From Pseudomonadota bacterium (lineage in GTDB: Bacteria; Desulfobacterota; Anaeroferrophillalia; Anaeroferrophillales; Anaeroferrophillaceae), in the NCBI GenBank assembly GCA_034660915.1, contig JAYEKE010000109.1:1-38182 (forward strand): a stretch of DNA of 38,182 nt. The letters are read 5' to 3'. Below are positions 7,839 through 16,398 of the stretch, one piece after another (position 1 is the stretch's first letter; each line of letters starts with the position of its first letter). The position numbers and the translations under genes were made by a program. The notes beneath the pieces are model-generated. The model ran no database searches. It was not told the DNA's origin and saw nothing but the letters and a program-made list of their open reading frames with translations.

Positions 7839-8654
7839 CTATAACATCAAGGTTGTAACATCAAAAACAGGCCCGTCTTGACAAACTTTAACCCATGGAT
7901 GTTTCTCATCCTTCGTTTTTTTTCTGGTCACACATCCGAGACAGACACCAAAACCGCAAGCCATACGGCTTTCCAGGCTGAGGTAGCAGGGACAGGATGC
8001 CTCCATGGCCAGCTTTCCGAGAGCAGTCAGCATGGGCATTGGACCGCAGGAAAAGATAATCGGGTTATTCTCAACATCCTGTAATTGCCGGGAAATCAGG
8101 TCAGTTACCAGTCCATAATGTCCCACACTACCATCATCGGTGGCTATTGATAGACTTAATCCTTTTTCGACCAGTTGCCGGAATTCATCAATATAGAGCA
8201 ATTCACTGCTGGTTCTGGCTCCCAGTATCAGGTTGATATTTTTCAATGGGTATGCAGTTTCAAGGCAATAATCAAGTAAACTGATTATTGAGGCTATGCC
8301 AATCCCGCCGGCAACCAGCATAATTCTGCTGTCATTCTTAATAATTTTAACGGGGTATCCATTCCCCAGCGGTCCATGAAGTGACAGTAATGTGCCGATG
8401 GCCATATGCCGAAGCATTTCTGTTCCCCGGCCGACAACTTTTATCAGCAGTTCAAAGCCATCAGATCTGAGCCGACAGATACTGAAAGGTCGTTTCAATA
8501 AGGGATCGAGGTGCGATGGCCCGGCAACGCTGACCATAACAAATTGTCCGGGGATAAACTGCCGGACAAAGTTTTCCGGACAGGAAAGTCGGATCCTGAA
8601 CGTATCAGGAGTGATCTCTGTCAGGCGAAGTACCGTGCTGTGGAAAAGAAACAT
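7839..8654 (-). CDS. pyrK: Dihydroorotate dehydrogenase electron-transfer subunit
   Basis: A 271-residue FAD and [2Fe-2S] protein that forms the PyrD/PyrK heterotetramer and transfers electrons to NAD. Residues 52-60 (LLKRPFSIC) form the flavin-binding motif, and 115-120 (AGGIGI) the nucleotide-binding part. The cluster cysteines are C233, C238, C241 and C258. The ATG at 8652-8654 overlaps the target-site duplication of MITE copy 1, so all DNA upstream of the start is now element sequence. Before insertion the gene began one base after rimI's stop codon. Its present ribosome-binding site, GAAAG from the element end, is poor. Confidence 0.95.
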   Translation of the reverse strand: MFLFHSTVLRLTEITPDTFRIRLSCPENFVRQFIPGQFVMVSVAGPSHLDPLLKRPFSICRLRSDGFELLIKVVGRGTEMLRHMAIGTLLSLHGPLGNGYPVKIIKNDSRIMLVAGGIGIASIISLLDYCLETAYPLKNINLILGARTSSELLYIDEFRQLVEKGLSLSIATDDGSVGHYGLVTDLISRQLQDVENNPIIFSCGPMPMLTALGKLAMEASCPCYLSLESRMACGFGVCLGCVTRKKTKDEKHPWVKVCQDGPVFDVTTLML

Positions 8655-8659
8655 ATTAT

Positions 8660-8921
8660 TTCAACTTTCTGAGTTGTTCTAAAAAGCGCTGAAAGAAATT
8701 TTCAGGGATGTTCGGGCATGGCTCTCGCTCATTCTCGCGGCCCTCCATGGCCTGCCTGTGCGTGCCGCACGCAGACAGGCCGGCTTGTGGGGCGCGCTAA
8801 AGCAATATCCCCGCGTCCGCCGCGAATCACATCGTGTGATTCGTTCGGCGGCCAATACCGCTATGAGCCATGCCCGAACATCCTGTAATGTATCCTTGAC
8901 AATACAAGTCAGAAAGTTGAG
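8660..8921 (-). mobile_element. MITE-like element, copy 1 (inserted between rimI and pyrK)
   Basis: A 262-base non-coding element with imperfect terminal inverted repeats (TTCAACTTTCTGAGTTG at the left, complement of CTCAACTTTCTGACTTG at the right). It is flanked by a 7-base direct duplication ATATTAT (8653-8659 and 8922-8928). The interior is strongly palindromic: outer arms GGATGTTCGGGCATGGCTC and its complement, an inner hairpin around the GCGTGCCGCACGC core, and GAATCACATCGTGTGATTC. It is inverted relative to copies 2 and 3 and about 90% identical to them. The duplication contains rimI's TAA and the first two bases of pyrK's ATG. No transposase is encoded. Confidence 0.88.
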
Positions 8922-8924
8922 ATA

Positions 8925-9401
8925 TTATAACATTGCTTTCATAATCAGGGCATCTTCACGGGTGCCGTAATAATATTCAGGACGTCTGCCAATAAGCTGA
9001 AAATCAAAGGAACGGTATAATCTTCGGGCGGCATGATTTGAAGCTCCAACTTCAAGAAATATTTCCTTAACTTTCTTATCCTTCAGCAGAATTATCATTT
9101 CCCGGATGAGAAAGGAGGCAATGCCTTTTCTCTTTTTACCAGAATGCACCGCAATCCTGAGCAGGGTAGCTTCATCAAGACAATGGTGAAAGCAGACAAA
9201 ACCCAGCAGCAATGGTGACCAATCCGGGTTTGATTGAAATACACCGTAAAGATGTTTTTCGTCGCCAGACAGCTCATCAATAAACATCTGCCGGTTCCAG
9301 GGCATGATAAAAGAGTGCTGGTCAAGATCAATTATCTCTTCCAGGTCAACAACGATTGCCGGTCTTAACTTCAGTTGAAAAGATTCATGCTCAGCGGCCA
9401 C
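8925..9401 (-). CDS. rimI: Ribosomal-protein-alanine N-acetyltransferase RimI-like
   Basis: A 158-residue GNAT acetyltransferase. The acetyl-CoA-binding stretch HSGKKRKGIASFLI is followed by EVGASNHAARRLYRSFDF and the RimI-typical ending YYYGTREDALIMKAML. RimI acetylates the N-terminal alanine of ribosomal protein S18; many bacterial members have wider substrates. The start overlaps mogA's end by 11 bases. The gene sits in the run with tsaE, which is common, but the usual tsaB partner is absent from this window. Its TAA lies in the duplication made by MITE copy 1, so the coding sequence is intact. Confidence 0.9.
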   Translation of the reverse strand: MAAEHESFQLKLRPAIVVDLEEIIDLDQHSFIMPWNRQMFIDELSGDEKHLYGVFQSNPDWSPLLLGFVCFHHCLDEATLLRIAVHSGKKRKGIASFLIREMIILLKDKKVKEIFLEVGASNHAARRLYRSFDFQLIGRRPEYYYGTREDALIMKAML

Positions 9402-9885
9402 AATCTGATTGATCTCCCATCAGTTTATCCAGGGCATGGGGAAGAGCCGGCAAGATGACCGCCAGGCATTCCTGAACCCCTTTTATGCTTCCGGGCAGGT
9501 TAATAATCAGGCTTTGCTTGCGAATGCCTGATACTGCCCGAGAAATCATGGCATGGGGGGTGATTTTTCGGCTTTCGCTCCGCATGGCCTCGGCAAATCC
9601 GGGGGCTTGACGTTCAATAACTGCGAGAGTGGCTTCAGGGGTTATATCACGGGGTGAAAATCCGGTACCGCCAGTGGTGAGAATCAGGGGAATATAATCA
9701 TCAGACCATAAACGAAGCATCTGAATAATCCTTTCCTGTTCATCAGGGACTATTGTCTGGGATATAAGCTGAAAATCGACCTTTGATGATTTGAGGAAAT
9801 CATGGATGGCTGGACCACTCAAATCCTCTCTCAGGCCGGCAGAACCTCGGTCACTAACCGTCAGGATGGCAACTTTATAACTCAT
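9391..9885 (-). CDS. mogA: Molybdopterin adenylyltransferase-like protein (MogA/MoaB family)
   Basis: A 164-residue MoCF-domain protein. The TVSDRGSAG start, the central [17 protein letters not shown] and the C-terminal [14 protein letters not shown] are the family's molybdopterin-binding and nucleotide-binding motifs. It activates molybdopterin by adenylylation before molybdenum insertion, so the cell should make molybdenum or tungsten cofactor. MoaB and MogA cannot be separated with confidence by eye; length and the [13 protein letters not shown] motif suit either. It overlaps cimA by four bases (ATGA) and rimI by 11 bases. Confidence 0.9.
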   Translation of the reverse strand: MSYKVAILTVSDRGSAGLREDLSGPAIHDFLKSSKVDFQLISQTIVPDEQERIIQMLRLWSDDYIPLILTTGGTGFSPRDITPEATLAVIERQAPGFAEAMRSESRKITPHAMISRAVSGIRKQSLIINLPGSIKGVQECLAVILPALPHALDKLMGDQSDCGR

Positions 9886-11468
9886 TTTTTATCGTCCAGG
9901 CTCTGGATCAATTTATATTCTATGCTGTCAACCAACGCCTGCCAGCTGGCTTCAATGATATTGCTGGATACACCCACCGTCCCCCACTTGTTGCCATTAG
10001 AATCGGTGGTTTCAATGAGTACCCGGGTAACGGCTTTCGTCCCCTGGTCAGAAGAAAGTATTCTGACCTTGAAGTCAGTCAATTTTATTTCTTTTAAAAC
10101 CGGATAGAATTTTTCCAGGGCATTGCGCAGGGCTTTATCCAGAGCTTCAACCGGTCCGTCACCGATTGCGGCCGTATGCTCGACATGTTTGTTGACCCGC
10201 AACATGACCGTAGCTTCGGAGAGCGGAATCCGGGTTCGGCGGAATTTTTCAATGATTACCCGAAAACCCAGCAGATTGAAAAAAGGTTTATAGGTCCCCA
10301 TAGTCTTTTTTACCAGCAACTCAAAGGATGCTTCAGCTCCTTCAAACTGAAAACCCCGGCTTTCCAGGTCTTTAATTCGTTCAAGAATTTTGCGGGTCTG
10401 TTCATCGTCACCCACATCCAGATTATATTCCTGGGCTTTATATAAAATATTGCTGCGGCCCGAGAGATCCGAAACCAGCACCCGTCGCCGATTGCCGACC
10501 CAGTCGGGTGAAATATGTTCATAGGTAAGAGGGTCTTTCTGCACGGCACTGACGTGGATGCCGCCTTTATGGGCGAAGGCGCTCATGCCGACAAATGGCT
10601 GTCGGTTATTATGACGCTTATTGGCAATTTCGTCCACATAGCGCGACAAAGAAGCAAGCTTTTGCAGATTCTCCTTTTTCAAGATTTTATGACCCATCTT
10701 CAGCTGTAAATTGGGGACAATAGAAATCAGGTCGGCATTTCCACAGCGCTCACCAAAGCCATTAATGGTTCCCTGGACATGGGTGATACCACAGGTTACG
10801 GCCACTAATGAATTGGCTACCGCTACCCCGGAGTCATTATGCACATGAATTCCCAGGTGCCGTTTAAGAGGTCTCAGACCTTTTTTCGTCTGCTTGATAA
10901 TGTCAGCCAGTTCAAAGGGCAAGGTGCCGCCATTGGTGTCACACAAGACCAGGCAGTCAGCCCCGCCACGGATTGCCGCTTTCAATGTTTCCAGGGCGTA
11001 TTCCCGATTATGTTTGAAGCCATCAAAAAAATGTTCGGCATCATAGATGACTTCAGCCATCTGCCCTTTCAGGTAGGTGAGCGAATCCTCAATAACCGTC
11101 AAGTTGTCGGCAAGATTGATATTCAGGGCATTGGTAACGTGAAAATCCCATGATTTACCAAAAATTGTCGCTACTTTTACCCCTGAGGCAATGATTGCCT
11201 GCAGGTTTGGATCATTTTCGGCTTGGTTTTCAATTTTACGGGTGCTGCCAAAAGCGGTAATCTTGGCCGTTTTCAGGGGGACTTTTTTAATCTGTTTGAA
11301 AAAAGTCATATCTTTAGGGTTGGATCCCGGCCAGCCTCCTTCAATATAGTGAATGCCGAATTCATCCAGTTTCCGTGCAATGCGGACCTTATCGCCGGCC
11401 ATCAGGGAAATATCCTCCGCCTGGGTACCGTCACGCAGGGTCGTATCATAGATTTTGATTATGGCCAT
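9882..11468 (-). CDS. cimA: (R)-citramalate synthase
   Basis: A 528-residue enzyme that condenses pyruvate and acetyl-CoA to citramalate, the threonine-independent route to isoleucine. The N-terminal motif [18 protein letters not shown] marks the DRE-TIM metallolyase group in its CimA branch (TLRDGTQAE instead of the TLRDGEQ of LeuA). [13 protein letters not shown] supplies the metal-binding histidines. The C-terminal third (about 400-520) is the LeuA-type allosteric domain, so feedback by isoleucine is likely. A Shine-Dalgarno (AAAGGA) lies in the last codons of lysC, four bases upstream. Length is typical. Confidence 0.95.
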   Translation of the reverse strand: MAIIKIYDTTLRDGTQAEDISLMAGDKVRIARKLDEFGIHYIEGGWPGSNPKDMTFFKQIKKVPLKTAKITAFGSTRKIENQAENDPNLQAIIASGVKVATIFGKSWDFHVTNALNINLADNLTVIEDSLTYLKGQMAEVIYDAEHFFDGFKHNREYALETLKAAIRGGADCLVLCDTNGGTLPFELADIIKQTKKGLRPLKRHLGIHVHNDSGVAVANSLVAVTCGITHVQGTINGFGERCGNADLISIVPNLQLKMGHKILKKENLQKLASLSRYVDEIANKRHNNRQPFVGMSAFAHKGGIHVSAVQKDPLTYEHISPDWVGNRRRVLVSDLSGRSNILYKAQEYNLDVGDDEQTRKILERIKDLESRGFQFEGAEASFELLVKKTMGTYKPFFNLLGFRVIIEKFRRTRIPLSEATVMLRVNKHVEHTAAIGDGPVEALDKALRNALEKFYPVLKEIKLTDFKVRILSSDQGTKAVTRVLIETTDSNGNKWGTVGVSSNIIEASWQALVDSIEYKLIQSLDDKK

Positions 11469-11472
11469 TTGT

Positions 11473-12714
11473 TTATTCCTTTAGGTCAGGGTCTTGATCC
11501 AGCTGGAATTCATCATGGAGAACCCTGACTGCCAATTCAGTATATTTTTCCGCGATGACGCAGGAAACTTTTATCTCAGATGTACTGATCATCATGATAT
11601 TGATATTTTCCCGGGCCAGGGCGGAAAACATCCGAGAGGCAACATTTGCATGGGTACGCATACCGATTCCAACAATTGAAACCTTGGCTATCTTTTCATC
11701 ACCAAGAACAGTTTTCCCTCCTATTTTCCGGCAAATATCAGTAATAATGGAGAGGGAGTGCTGATATTCAGTTTTGGGAACCGTAAATGTCAGGTCAGTC
11801 AATCCTTCCTCAGAGATATTCTGGATGATCATATCCACTACAATTCCCTGATCCGCAATGGATGAAAAGATCATGGCGGCAATTCCCGGGCGATCCGGAA
11901 TCCCATGTATAGTAATCTTTGCTTCATTTTTATTGGCTGCAACACCTGAAACAACAGCTTTTTCCATTGATTTATCCTCCTGGCAGACTACAGTTCCCTC
12001 ATAATCTGAAAAACTTGATCGTACATGAATGGGGATCCCGTATTTTTTGGCAAATTCCACTGACCTGATCTGTAATACCTTGGCCCCCTGGCTGGCAAGT
12101 TCCAGCATTTCATCGTATGATATTTTGGCAAGTTTGCGGGCCTGATGGCAAATATTTGGATCTGTGGTATAAATACCGTCAACATCAGTATAAATTTCAC
12201 AAAGCTCAGCCTTCATTGCGGTGGCTACCGCTACGGCGCTGGTATCAGATCCTCCCCGCCCCAGAGTAGTGATATTTCCTTCTTTATCGATTCCCTGGAA
12301 ACCGGCAATTACGACAATATACCCATCAGACAGGGCTTTATAAATCCGCTCAGGATCAATCCGTTCAATTCTAGCCTGGGTGTAGGCATCGTCAGTCAGT
12401 ATCTGTACCTGGTGTCCGAGAAACGAACAGGCTTTTTCCCCCATGGTTTCAATGGCCATTGACACCAAGGCAATGGAAACCTGCTCACCGGTTGAAACCA
12501 GGACATCCATTTCCCGTTCATTTGTTTTCTCAGGAGCAGCTTCCAGCTGCTCGGCCAGTTTCAACAGGCGATCGGTTTCTCCTGCCATTGCTGAAAGAAC
12601 GACAATAACCTGATTTCCCCGGCGTTTGGTAGCAATTATCCGGCGGGCAACATTTTTAATCCGCTCAATGCTTCCCACTGACGTGCCGCCATATTTTTGT
12701 ACTATCAGTGCCAT
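11473..12714 (-). CDS. lysC: Aspartate kinase
   Basis: A 413-residue monofunctional aspartokinase, the first step to lysine, threonine and methionine. The kinase signature [11 protein letters not shown] is at residues 5-15, with [16 protein letters not shown] near 150. Two ACT domains follow (about 265-400) for feedback inhibition by lysine and/or threonine. The length matches alpha-type LysC, in which an internal start can also make a separate small beta subunit from the ACT region; I did not find decisive evidence for that here. It lies between tsaE (27-base gap) and cimA (four-base gap). Confidence 0.96.
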   Translation of the reverse strand: MALIVQKYGGTSVGSIERIKNVARRIIATKRRGNQVIVVLSAMAGETDRLLKLAEQLEAAPEKTNEREMDVLVSTGEQVSIALVSMAIETMGEKACSFLGHQVQILTDDAYTQARIERIDPERIYKALSDGYIVVIAGFQGIDKEGNITTLGRGGSDTSAVAVATAMKAELCEIYTDVDGIYTTDPNICHQARKLAKISYDEMLELASQGAKVLQIRSVEFAKKYGIPIHVRSSFSDYEGTVVCQEDKSMEKAVVSGVAANKNEAKITIHGIPDRPGIAAMIFSSIADQGIVVDMIIQNISEEGLTDLTFTVPKTEYQHSLSIITDICRKIGGKTVLGDEKIAKVSIVGIGMRTHANVASRMFSALARENINIMMISTSEIKVSCVIAEKYTELAVRVLHDEFQLDQDPDLKE

Positions 12715-12741
12715 AATAATTAACTCTTGATGTTTCCGGTT

Positions 12742-13212
12742 TTATAAATCTGCATGTTTATTGTAGCTGGTAATAATTTCGCGCTGTTCTTCGCCGGTAA
12801 TAGCCAGGGTAATCCTGACAAAATCAAGTGAAAGTATCATTTCTCCGATTTTCTCCGGCCATTCAATCACCATAACTCCGGGTTTATGTAAATAATCTTC
12901 AAAGCCGATTTCCAGTAGATCGTTCTGGTTGTTCAACCGGTAAAGGTCAAAATGGTACAGGGGCAAGCGGCCTTCATATTCATTTATCAGGGTAAAGGTC
13001 GGACTATTGACGTAATGCCAGTCAGGAATTTGCAACCCCCGAGCAATGCCTTTGGTAAGCAGTGTTTTCCCCGCGCCTAAGGTTCCGTAAAGAGCAAAGA
13101 TATGAGATCCAGACAACAAATCACGGCTCAATTTTTCGCCGAAATTTATGGTTTCATCCGGAGATTTGCTGATAATATATTCCTCTTTAGACAATTTTTG
13201 CAAAATAATCAA
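12742..13212 (-). CDS. tsaE: tRNA threonylcarbamoyladenosine biosynthesis ATPase TsaE
   Basis: A 156-residue P-loop ATPase with Walker A GTLGAGKT (about residues 43-50) and the family motifs SPTFTLINEY and HFDLYRL. TsaE works with TsaB and TsaD in making the t6A37 modification of ANN-decoding tRNAs. The open frame begins with TTG and has no good Shine-Dalgarno, and no ATG precedes the Walker motif, so the precise start is uncertain. It is the first gene of the minus-strand run tsaE-lysC-cimA-mogA-rimI. In relatives it is usually close to nnr, from which it is separated here by about 7.4 kb. Confidence 0.93.
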   Translation of the reverse strand: MIILQKLSKEEYIISKSPDETINFGEKLSRDLLSGSHIFALYGTLGAGKTLLTKGIARGLQIPDWHYVNSPTFTLINEYEGRLPLYHFDLYRLNNQNDLLEIGFEDYLHKPGVMVIEWPEKIGEMILSLDFVRITLAITGEEQREIITSYNKHADL

Positions 13213-13316
13213 TAAAACTTGAGTAATAAAGTTTAGTTTCCAATATCGACCCGGAAAAGTATTTTTCCACTATATGCTATGATTGCTGCAAATACATCTG
13301 CGGTGCAGAAGAAATA

Positions 13317-13766
13317 TCAGCTGATCAGGGACATCATATCGGTGCGACTAATAACCCCGATGACCTTTTTATTCTGGTCGATAACCGGCAGGAGATATTT
13401 TTTTTCTGCAACCATCAGGCTGGCAACCTTGCCAACTGGAGTATCAGCTGTAGCCGTTAAACAATCATGAGTATAAATGTCAGCGACAGTACGGGCAGTA
13501 AGCTCTTTCAATTCTTTATCCAGTTTGAAAGGGTTTTCTAAGTAAACAAGAGTATCAAGAAGGATAAAGAAACTGGGGATATTTAAAGGTTTTTCAGTAA
13601 ATAAAAGATCAGTTTCGGTTACAATCCCCAGCAATATTCCTTCTTTATCGACTACCGGAGCACCACTGATTTTATTTTTGGTAAGCAAAGTTGCCAGATC
13701 CTTGATATTGGTTTCAGGGGTTACCGTGATTACCGGTGTGGTCATAATATCTTTAACTGCTTTCAT
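13317..13766 (-). CDS. Two-CBS-domain protein A
   Basis: A 149-residue protein made of a CBS pair: VKDIMTTPVITVTPETNI begins CBS1 and VADIYTHDCLTATADTPV begins CBS2. About 30 residues between them may form a lid or ligand site. CBS pairs bind adenine nucleotides and act as energy sensors; no catalytic domain is attached. The open frame extends 24 codons further upstream, but I chose the ATG at 13766 because it has a clear AAGGAG Shine-Dalgarno 8 bases away and begins at the usual CBS start. The partner is unknown. Confidence 0.88.
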   Translation of the reverse strand: MKAVKDIMTTPVITVTPETNIKDLATLLTKNKISGAPVVDKEGILLGIVTETDLLFTEKPLNIPSFFILLDTLVYLENPFKLDKELKELTARTVADIYTHDCLTATADTPVGKVASLMVAEKKYLLPVIDQNKKVIGVISRTDMMSLIS

Positions 13767-14021
13767 GACAGGACTCCTTTTATGAACTTTAACTGGATAG
13801 CTTTTATATGGTGCCTGAGCACAGAGTTCCGATGGCAAATTTACTCTATTCTTACCTCTGTCCTGCCGGGCATGTCAAGTAGAAGCTATGATAATATGGT
13901 TATCCCTTTACCGCAGACCGGAAAAAAATAAACCCTATTTTTTGAGATTGAGCATCGATAGTCATTTTAATCTCAGATATATAAACTGGCAATTTGCACC
14001 TTGAATCGAATTTTGTTATAA
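13767..14021. other. AT-rich gap before MITE copy 2
   Basis: About 255 bases without a credible gene between CBS protein A and MITE copy 2. They should hold the CBS promoter. A TTGACA reading on the minus strand (13873-13878) is the only clear -35 element, and its -10 is poor. Otherwise I see nothing in it. Confidence 0.4.
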
Positions 14022-14286
14022 CTCAACTTTCTGACTTGCATTGCCAGGGACATATTAGCAGGATGTTCGGGCTTGGCTCATAGCGGTTATTGGCCGCCGA
14101 ACGAATCACACGATGTGATTCGCGGCGGACGCGGGGATATTGCTTTAGCGCGCCCCACAAGCCGGCCTGTCTGCGTGCGGCACGCACAGGCAGGCCATGG
14201 ACGGCCGGCGAGAATGAGCGAGAGCCATGCCGGAACATCCCTGGAGATTTCTTTCAGCTGTTTTCAGATCAACTAAGAAAGTTGAG
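14022..14286 (+). mobile_element. MITE-like element, copy 2
   Basis: A 265-base element with terminal inverted repeats CTCAACTTTCTGACTTG and the complement of CTCAACTTTCTTAGTTG. It is flanked directly by TTATAA on both sides (14016-14021 and 14287-14292). The interior is nearly identical to copy 3 and to the inverted copy 1: GGATGTTCGGGC arms, GAATCACACGATGTGATTC palindrome, GGGG/CCCC hairpin with loop GCTTTAGC, and a GC-rich CTGCGTGCGGCACGCA core. It is non-coding and has no transposase. It lies between CBS protein A and the CYTH gene. Confidence 0.88.
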
Positions 14287-14363
14287 TTATAAATATCAAA
14301 TTGCTTAGCGCTGTTTTTTACAACTTGTTCGTAATCCTATCTGGATAAAAAAGGATTAGATTA

Positions 14364-14840
14364 ATGGCTATCGAGATTGAACGGAAATATCTGGTAAGCT
14401 CCATGGCTTGGAAGGCGCAGGCGGATGCTGGCGCCAGACTGTTGCAGGGTTATATGGCAAACACACAAAAAGTTACCATACGTGTTCGAATCGCTGGCGA
14501 ACAGGCATGGTTAACTCTCAAAAGCGCCAGTGCCGGAATCCGCCGGAAGGAATTTGAATGTTCTCTGCCGGTTGCCGATGCCAAACAGATACTGGATGAG
14601 TTTTGCCTGGGGCAAGTGATTCACAAAACCCGTTATCGCCTGCCCCTTGGTGGTCATGTATGGGAGATCGATGTCTTTCACGATGCCAATGAAGGCCTGG
14701 TCCTGGCTGAAATCGAGCTGAAAAACGAACAGGAGAACTTTACCCTGCCTGCTTGGATCGGGCAGGAAGTATCAGCCGATAAAAGATATTATAATGCTTA
14801 CCTGTCCCAAACCCCCTACAGCGCCTGGCCAAAACAATGA
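14364..14840 (+). CDS. CYTH-domain (triphosphate tunnel) protein
   Basis: A 158-residue single CYTH domain. The defining ExExK motif is EIERK at residues 3-7, followed by KYLV; alternating charged strands (RVRIAGEQAWLTLKS, RKEFECSLPV, KTRYRLPL, WEIDVFHDANEGLVLAEIEL) give the eight-stranded tunnel. Members hydrolyse inorganic triphosphate or nucleoside triphosphates; a class IV adenylate cyclase activity is possible but less likely for this short type. The ATG has an AAGGA Shine-Dalgarno 8 bases upstream. It is transcribed alone, in the opposite direction to its neighbours, inside the accessory segment. Confidence 0.9.
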   Translation: MAIEIERKYLVSSMAWKAQADAGARLLQGYMANTQKVTIRVRIAGEQAWLTLKSASAGIRRKEFECSLPVADAKQILDEFCLGQVIHKTRYRLPLGGHVWEIDVFHDANEGLVLAEIELKNEQENFTLPAWIGQEVSADKRYYNAYLSQTPYSAWPKQ

Positions 14841-14947
14841 ATGAGAAGGAACAGGGATGCCATCGCTGCTTCACCTTTATCCACATAAACCTCTTATGAC
14901 ATATAAATTCTGGGATACTGCGGTAACCTGATTTATGCTTTACATCG

Positions 14948-15451
14948 TTAAGCTTTTCCATCAATCCTCAAACCGTAGTAAAGATGTCCCACTTCCACCC
15001 CATGAAATTCCGCCACTCGGGGCAGATGTCCCCATTTCTTAAAGCCATAATTCTCCAAAAGCCTGATGTTATATTCATTGCTGTCAATAATTATGGCAAA
15101 TAAGGTCTTTATGTGCAGGGGTGGGCAGAGGTGCATAGCATGCCCCAAAAGATTTGATGCGACTCCCCGATGATGGTAGTCAAAATGGACAAAATAGCTT
15201 ACCTCTGCAGTATGGCGAACTGCCATGCGTCCAGGACGATACGCACTAACAGTTAAATATCCAATAATGATATCGTTATATACCGCAACCAGAATCGGAT
15301 AGGAATGAGGATCATGGGCTTCAAACCATTGTTTCCGGCTGGCAACGGTGACCGGGATAATGTCTGCCGTTTTCTGGCCAGCGGCCACCGCCTGATTGTA
15401 GATGGAAACAATAGCCTCCAGATCTTCCCAGTTGGCTGTTCGTATCTCCAT
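14948..15451 (-). CDS. GNAT N-acetyltransferase, phosphinothricin-acetyltransferase-like
   Basis: A 167-residue acetyltransferase. The N-terminal RTANWEDLEAIVSIYNQAV and the middle VSYFVHFDYHHRGVASNLL (acetyl-CoA site, HRGVAS) are the pattern of the PAT/YncA-like GNAT branch, which acetylates amino groups of small molecules such as methionine sulfoximine-type compounds. The true substrate is not known. The open frame reaches a TTG 20 codons upstream; I prefer the ATG at 15451, which starts at the domain edge. Neither start has a good Shine-Dalgarno. The gene is convergent with the CYTH gene. Confidence 0.82.
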   Translation of the reverse strand: MEIRTANWEDLEAIVSIYNQAVAAGQKTADIIPVTVASRKQWFEAHDPHSYPILVAVYNDIIIGYLTVSAYRPGRMAVRHTAEVSYFVHFDYHHRGVASNLLGHAMHLCPPLHIKTLFAIIIDSNEYNIRLLENYGFKKWGHLPRVAEFHGVEVGHLYYGLRIDGKA

Positions 15452-15680
15452 TTTACATGCTGACAATAGAAAAAGGTTATCTTTACTTGACTGCTTCAAT
15501 GCAACAGTCAATCAGTGGGGTGATAGTCAGATAATGGCTTTGTCGTGCTCTTTCCATCAACCACCACTGCAGCTTGCTCCCAACAAGCGCCATAATAATA
15601 ATTTCCCCCTTGAGTTGTCAATGAAGAAAACATCCTGGTGCTTTCCGTAAATTCCAGACCAGAAAACTTTTCGGTTTTGT

Positions 15681-15700
15681 AAAAAGTGTCTTCAGGACAC
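15681..15700 (-). terminator. Possible intrinsic terminator after the phosphoribosyltransferase gene
   Basis: On the minus strand GTGTC-CTGAA-GACAC is followed by TTTTTAC, 26 bases beyond the phosphoribosyltransferase stop. The stem has only five base pairs, so strength is doubtful. It would separate the ade operon from the GNAT gene. Confidence 0.45.
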
Positions 15701-15726
15701 CGTGGCGGCCCAACATCGGGAAGCTT

Positions 15727-16350
15727 TCACTGGTCGGGAGAATGGTTTTCATGCCAAGAGATCAGCGCCAGCACATCATGTAACATTTCCTGCGAAACAG
15801 TGATGTGGTAATCGCGCTCAAGCCGCTGGGCAATATCCACCGGATATAGCGATTGATTTTCCATCTGCATGATAAAACCGGTAAGATCTTCAATGACCGC
15901 CCACGGATAGATGAGCCAGCGCCATTTGACAATCCGCCAGGCGGCAAAATCAGGCTGGAAGTAAGAGACAATCTTATGATGTAAAACGGCCGTCCGGATT
16001 TCTCTGGGCTCATGCGAATCAATATGTTCCTTAGCCAATATCAAAGTATCGCCACTGTCATTGACATCATCAACAATCAGGACCTTCATTCCATCAACGT
16101 CAACGCTCAAAGGATACCTGATCCGGGCCTGCCGCTGTCGTTCGGCACCCATAGTATAGTGTTCAATTTTGATTGAGGTTACCTGAAATACCTGGAGATA
16201 ATCGGCAACAATACGTGCCGGTACACAGCCTCCTCGGCCAATGGCGACAATTATATCAGGAGTGAAGGAAGCGTCAACAAGTTTGAATGCCAGGCTACGA
16301 GCCAGTCGTTGAACCGTTTTCCAGGTTATCAGCTCACACACCAAAGACAT
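15727..16350 (-). CDS. Purine phosphoribosyltransferase (PRTase)
   Basis: A 207-residue type I phosphoribosyltransferase. IIVAIGRGGCVPARIVADYL holds the pyrophosphate loop and VLIVDDVNDSGDTL the PRPP motif. The long C-terminal part is unlike E. coli Gpt or Hpt and resembles the archaeal-type and deltaproteobacterial xanthine/hypoxanthine PRTase group. It follows ade by 48 bases on the same strand: Ade makes hypoxanthine from adenine and this enzyme would convert it to IMP. The ATG at 16350 is chosen over one three codons upstream because the AGGAG site is 10 bases away, while it would be only one base from the upstream ATG. Confidence 0.85.
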   Translation of the reverse strand: MSLVCELITWKTVQRLARSLAFKLVDASFTPDIIVAIGRGGCVPARIVADYLQVFQVTSIKIEHYTMGAERQRQARIRYPLSVDVDGMKVLIVDDVNDSGDTLILAKEHIDSHEPREIRTAVLHHKIVSYFQPDFAAWRIVKWRWLIYPWAVIEDLTGFIMQMENQSLYPVDIAQRLERDYHITVSQEMLHDVLALISWHENHSPDQ

Positions 16351-16398
16351 CTGGAACATTCTCCTGAAGGCAATTTTCCGGGGGCTGTTTTCAGATTT

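Noticed and set aside
14023-14238. Arg-rich open frames inside MITE copies (also 8758-8970 and 20057-20296)
   Set aside because: The frame differs at the 5' end between copy 1 and copies 2/3 because of small indels, there is no Shine-Dalgarno, and they are explained by the palindromic GC-rich element.
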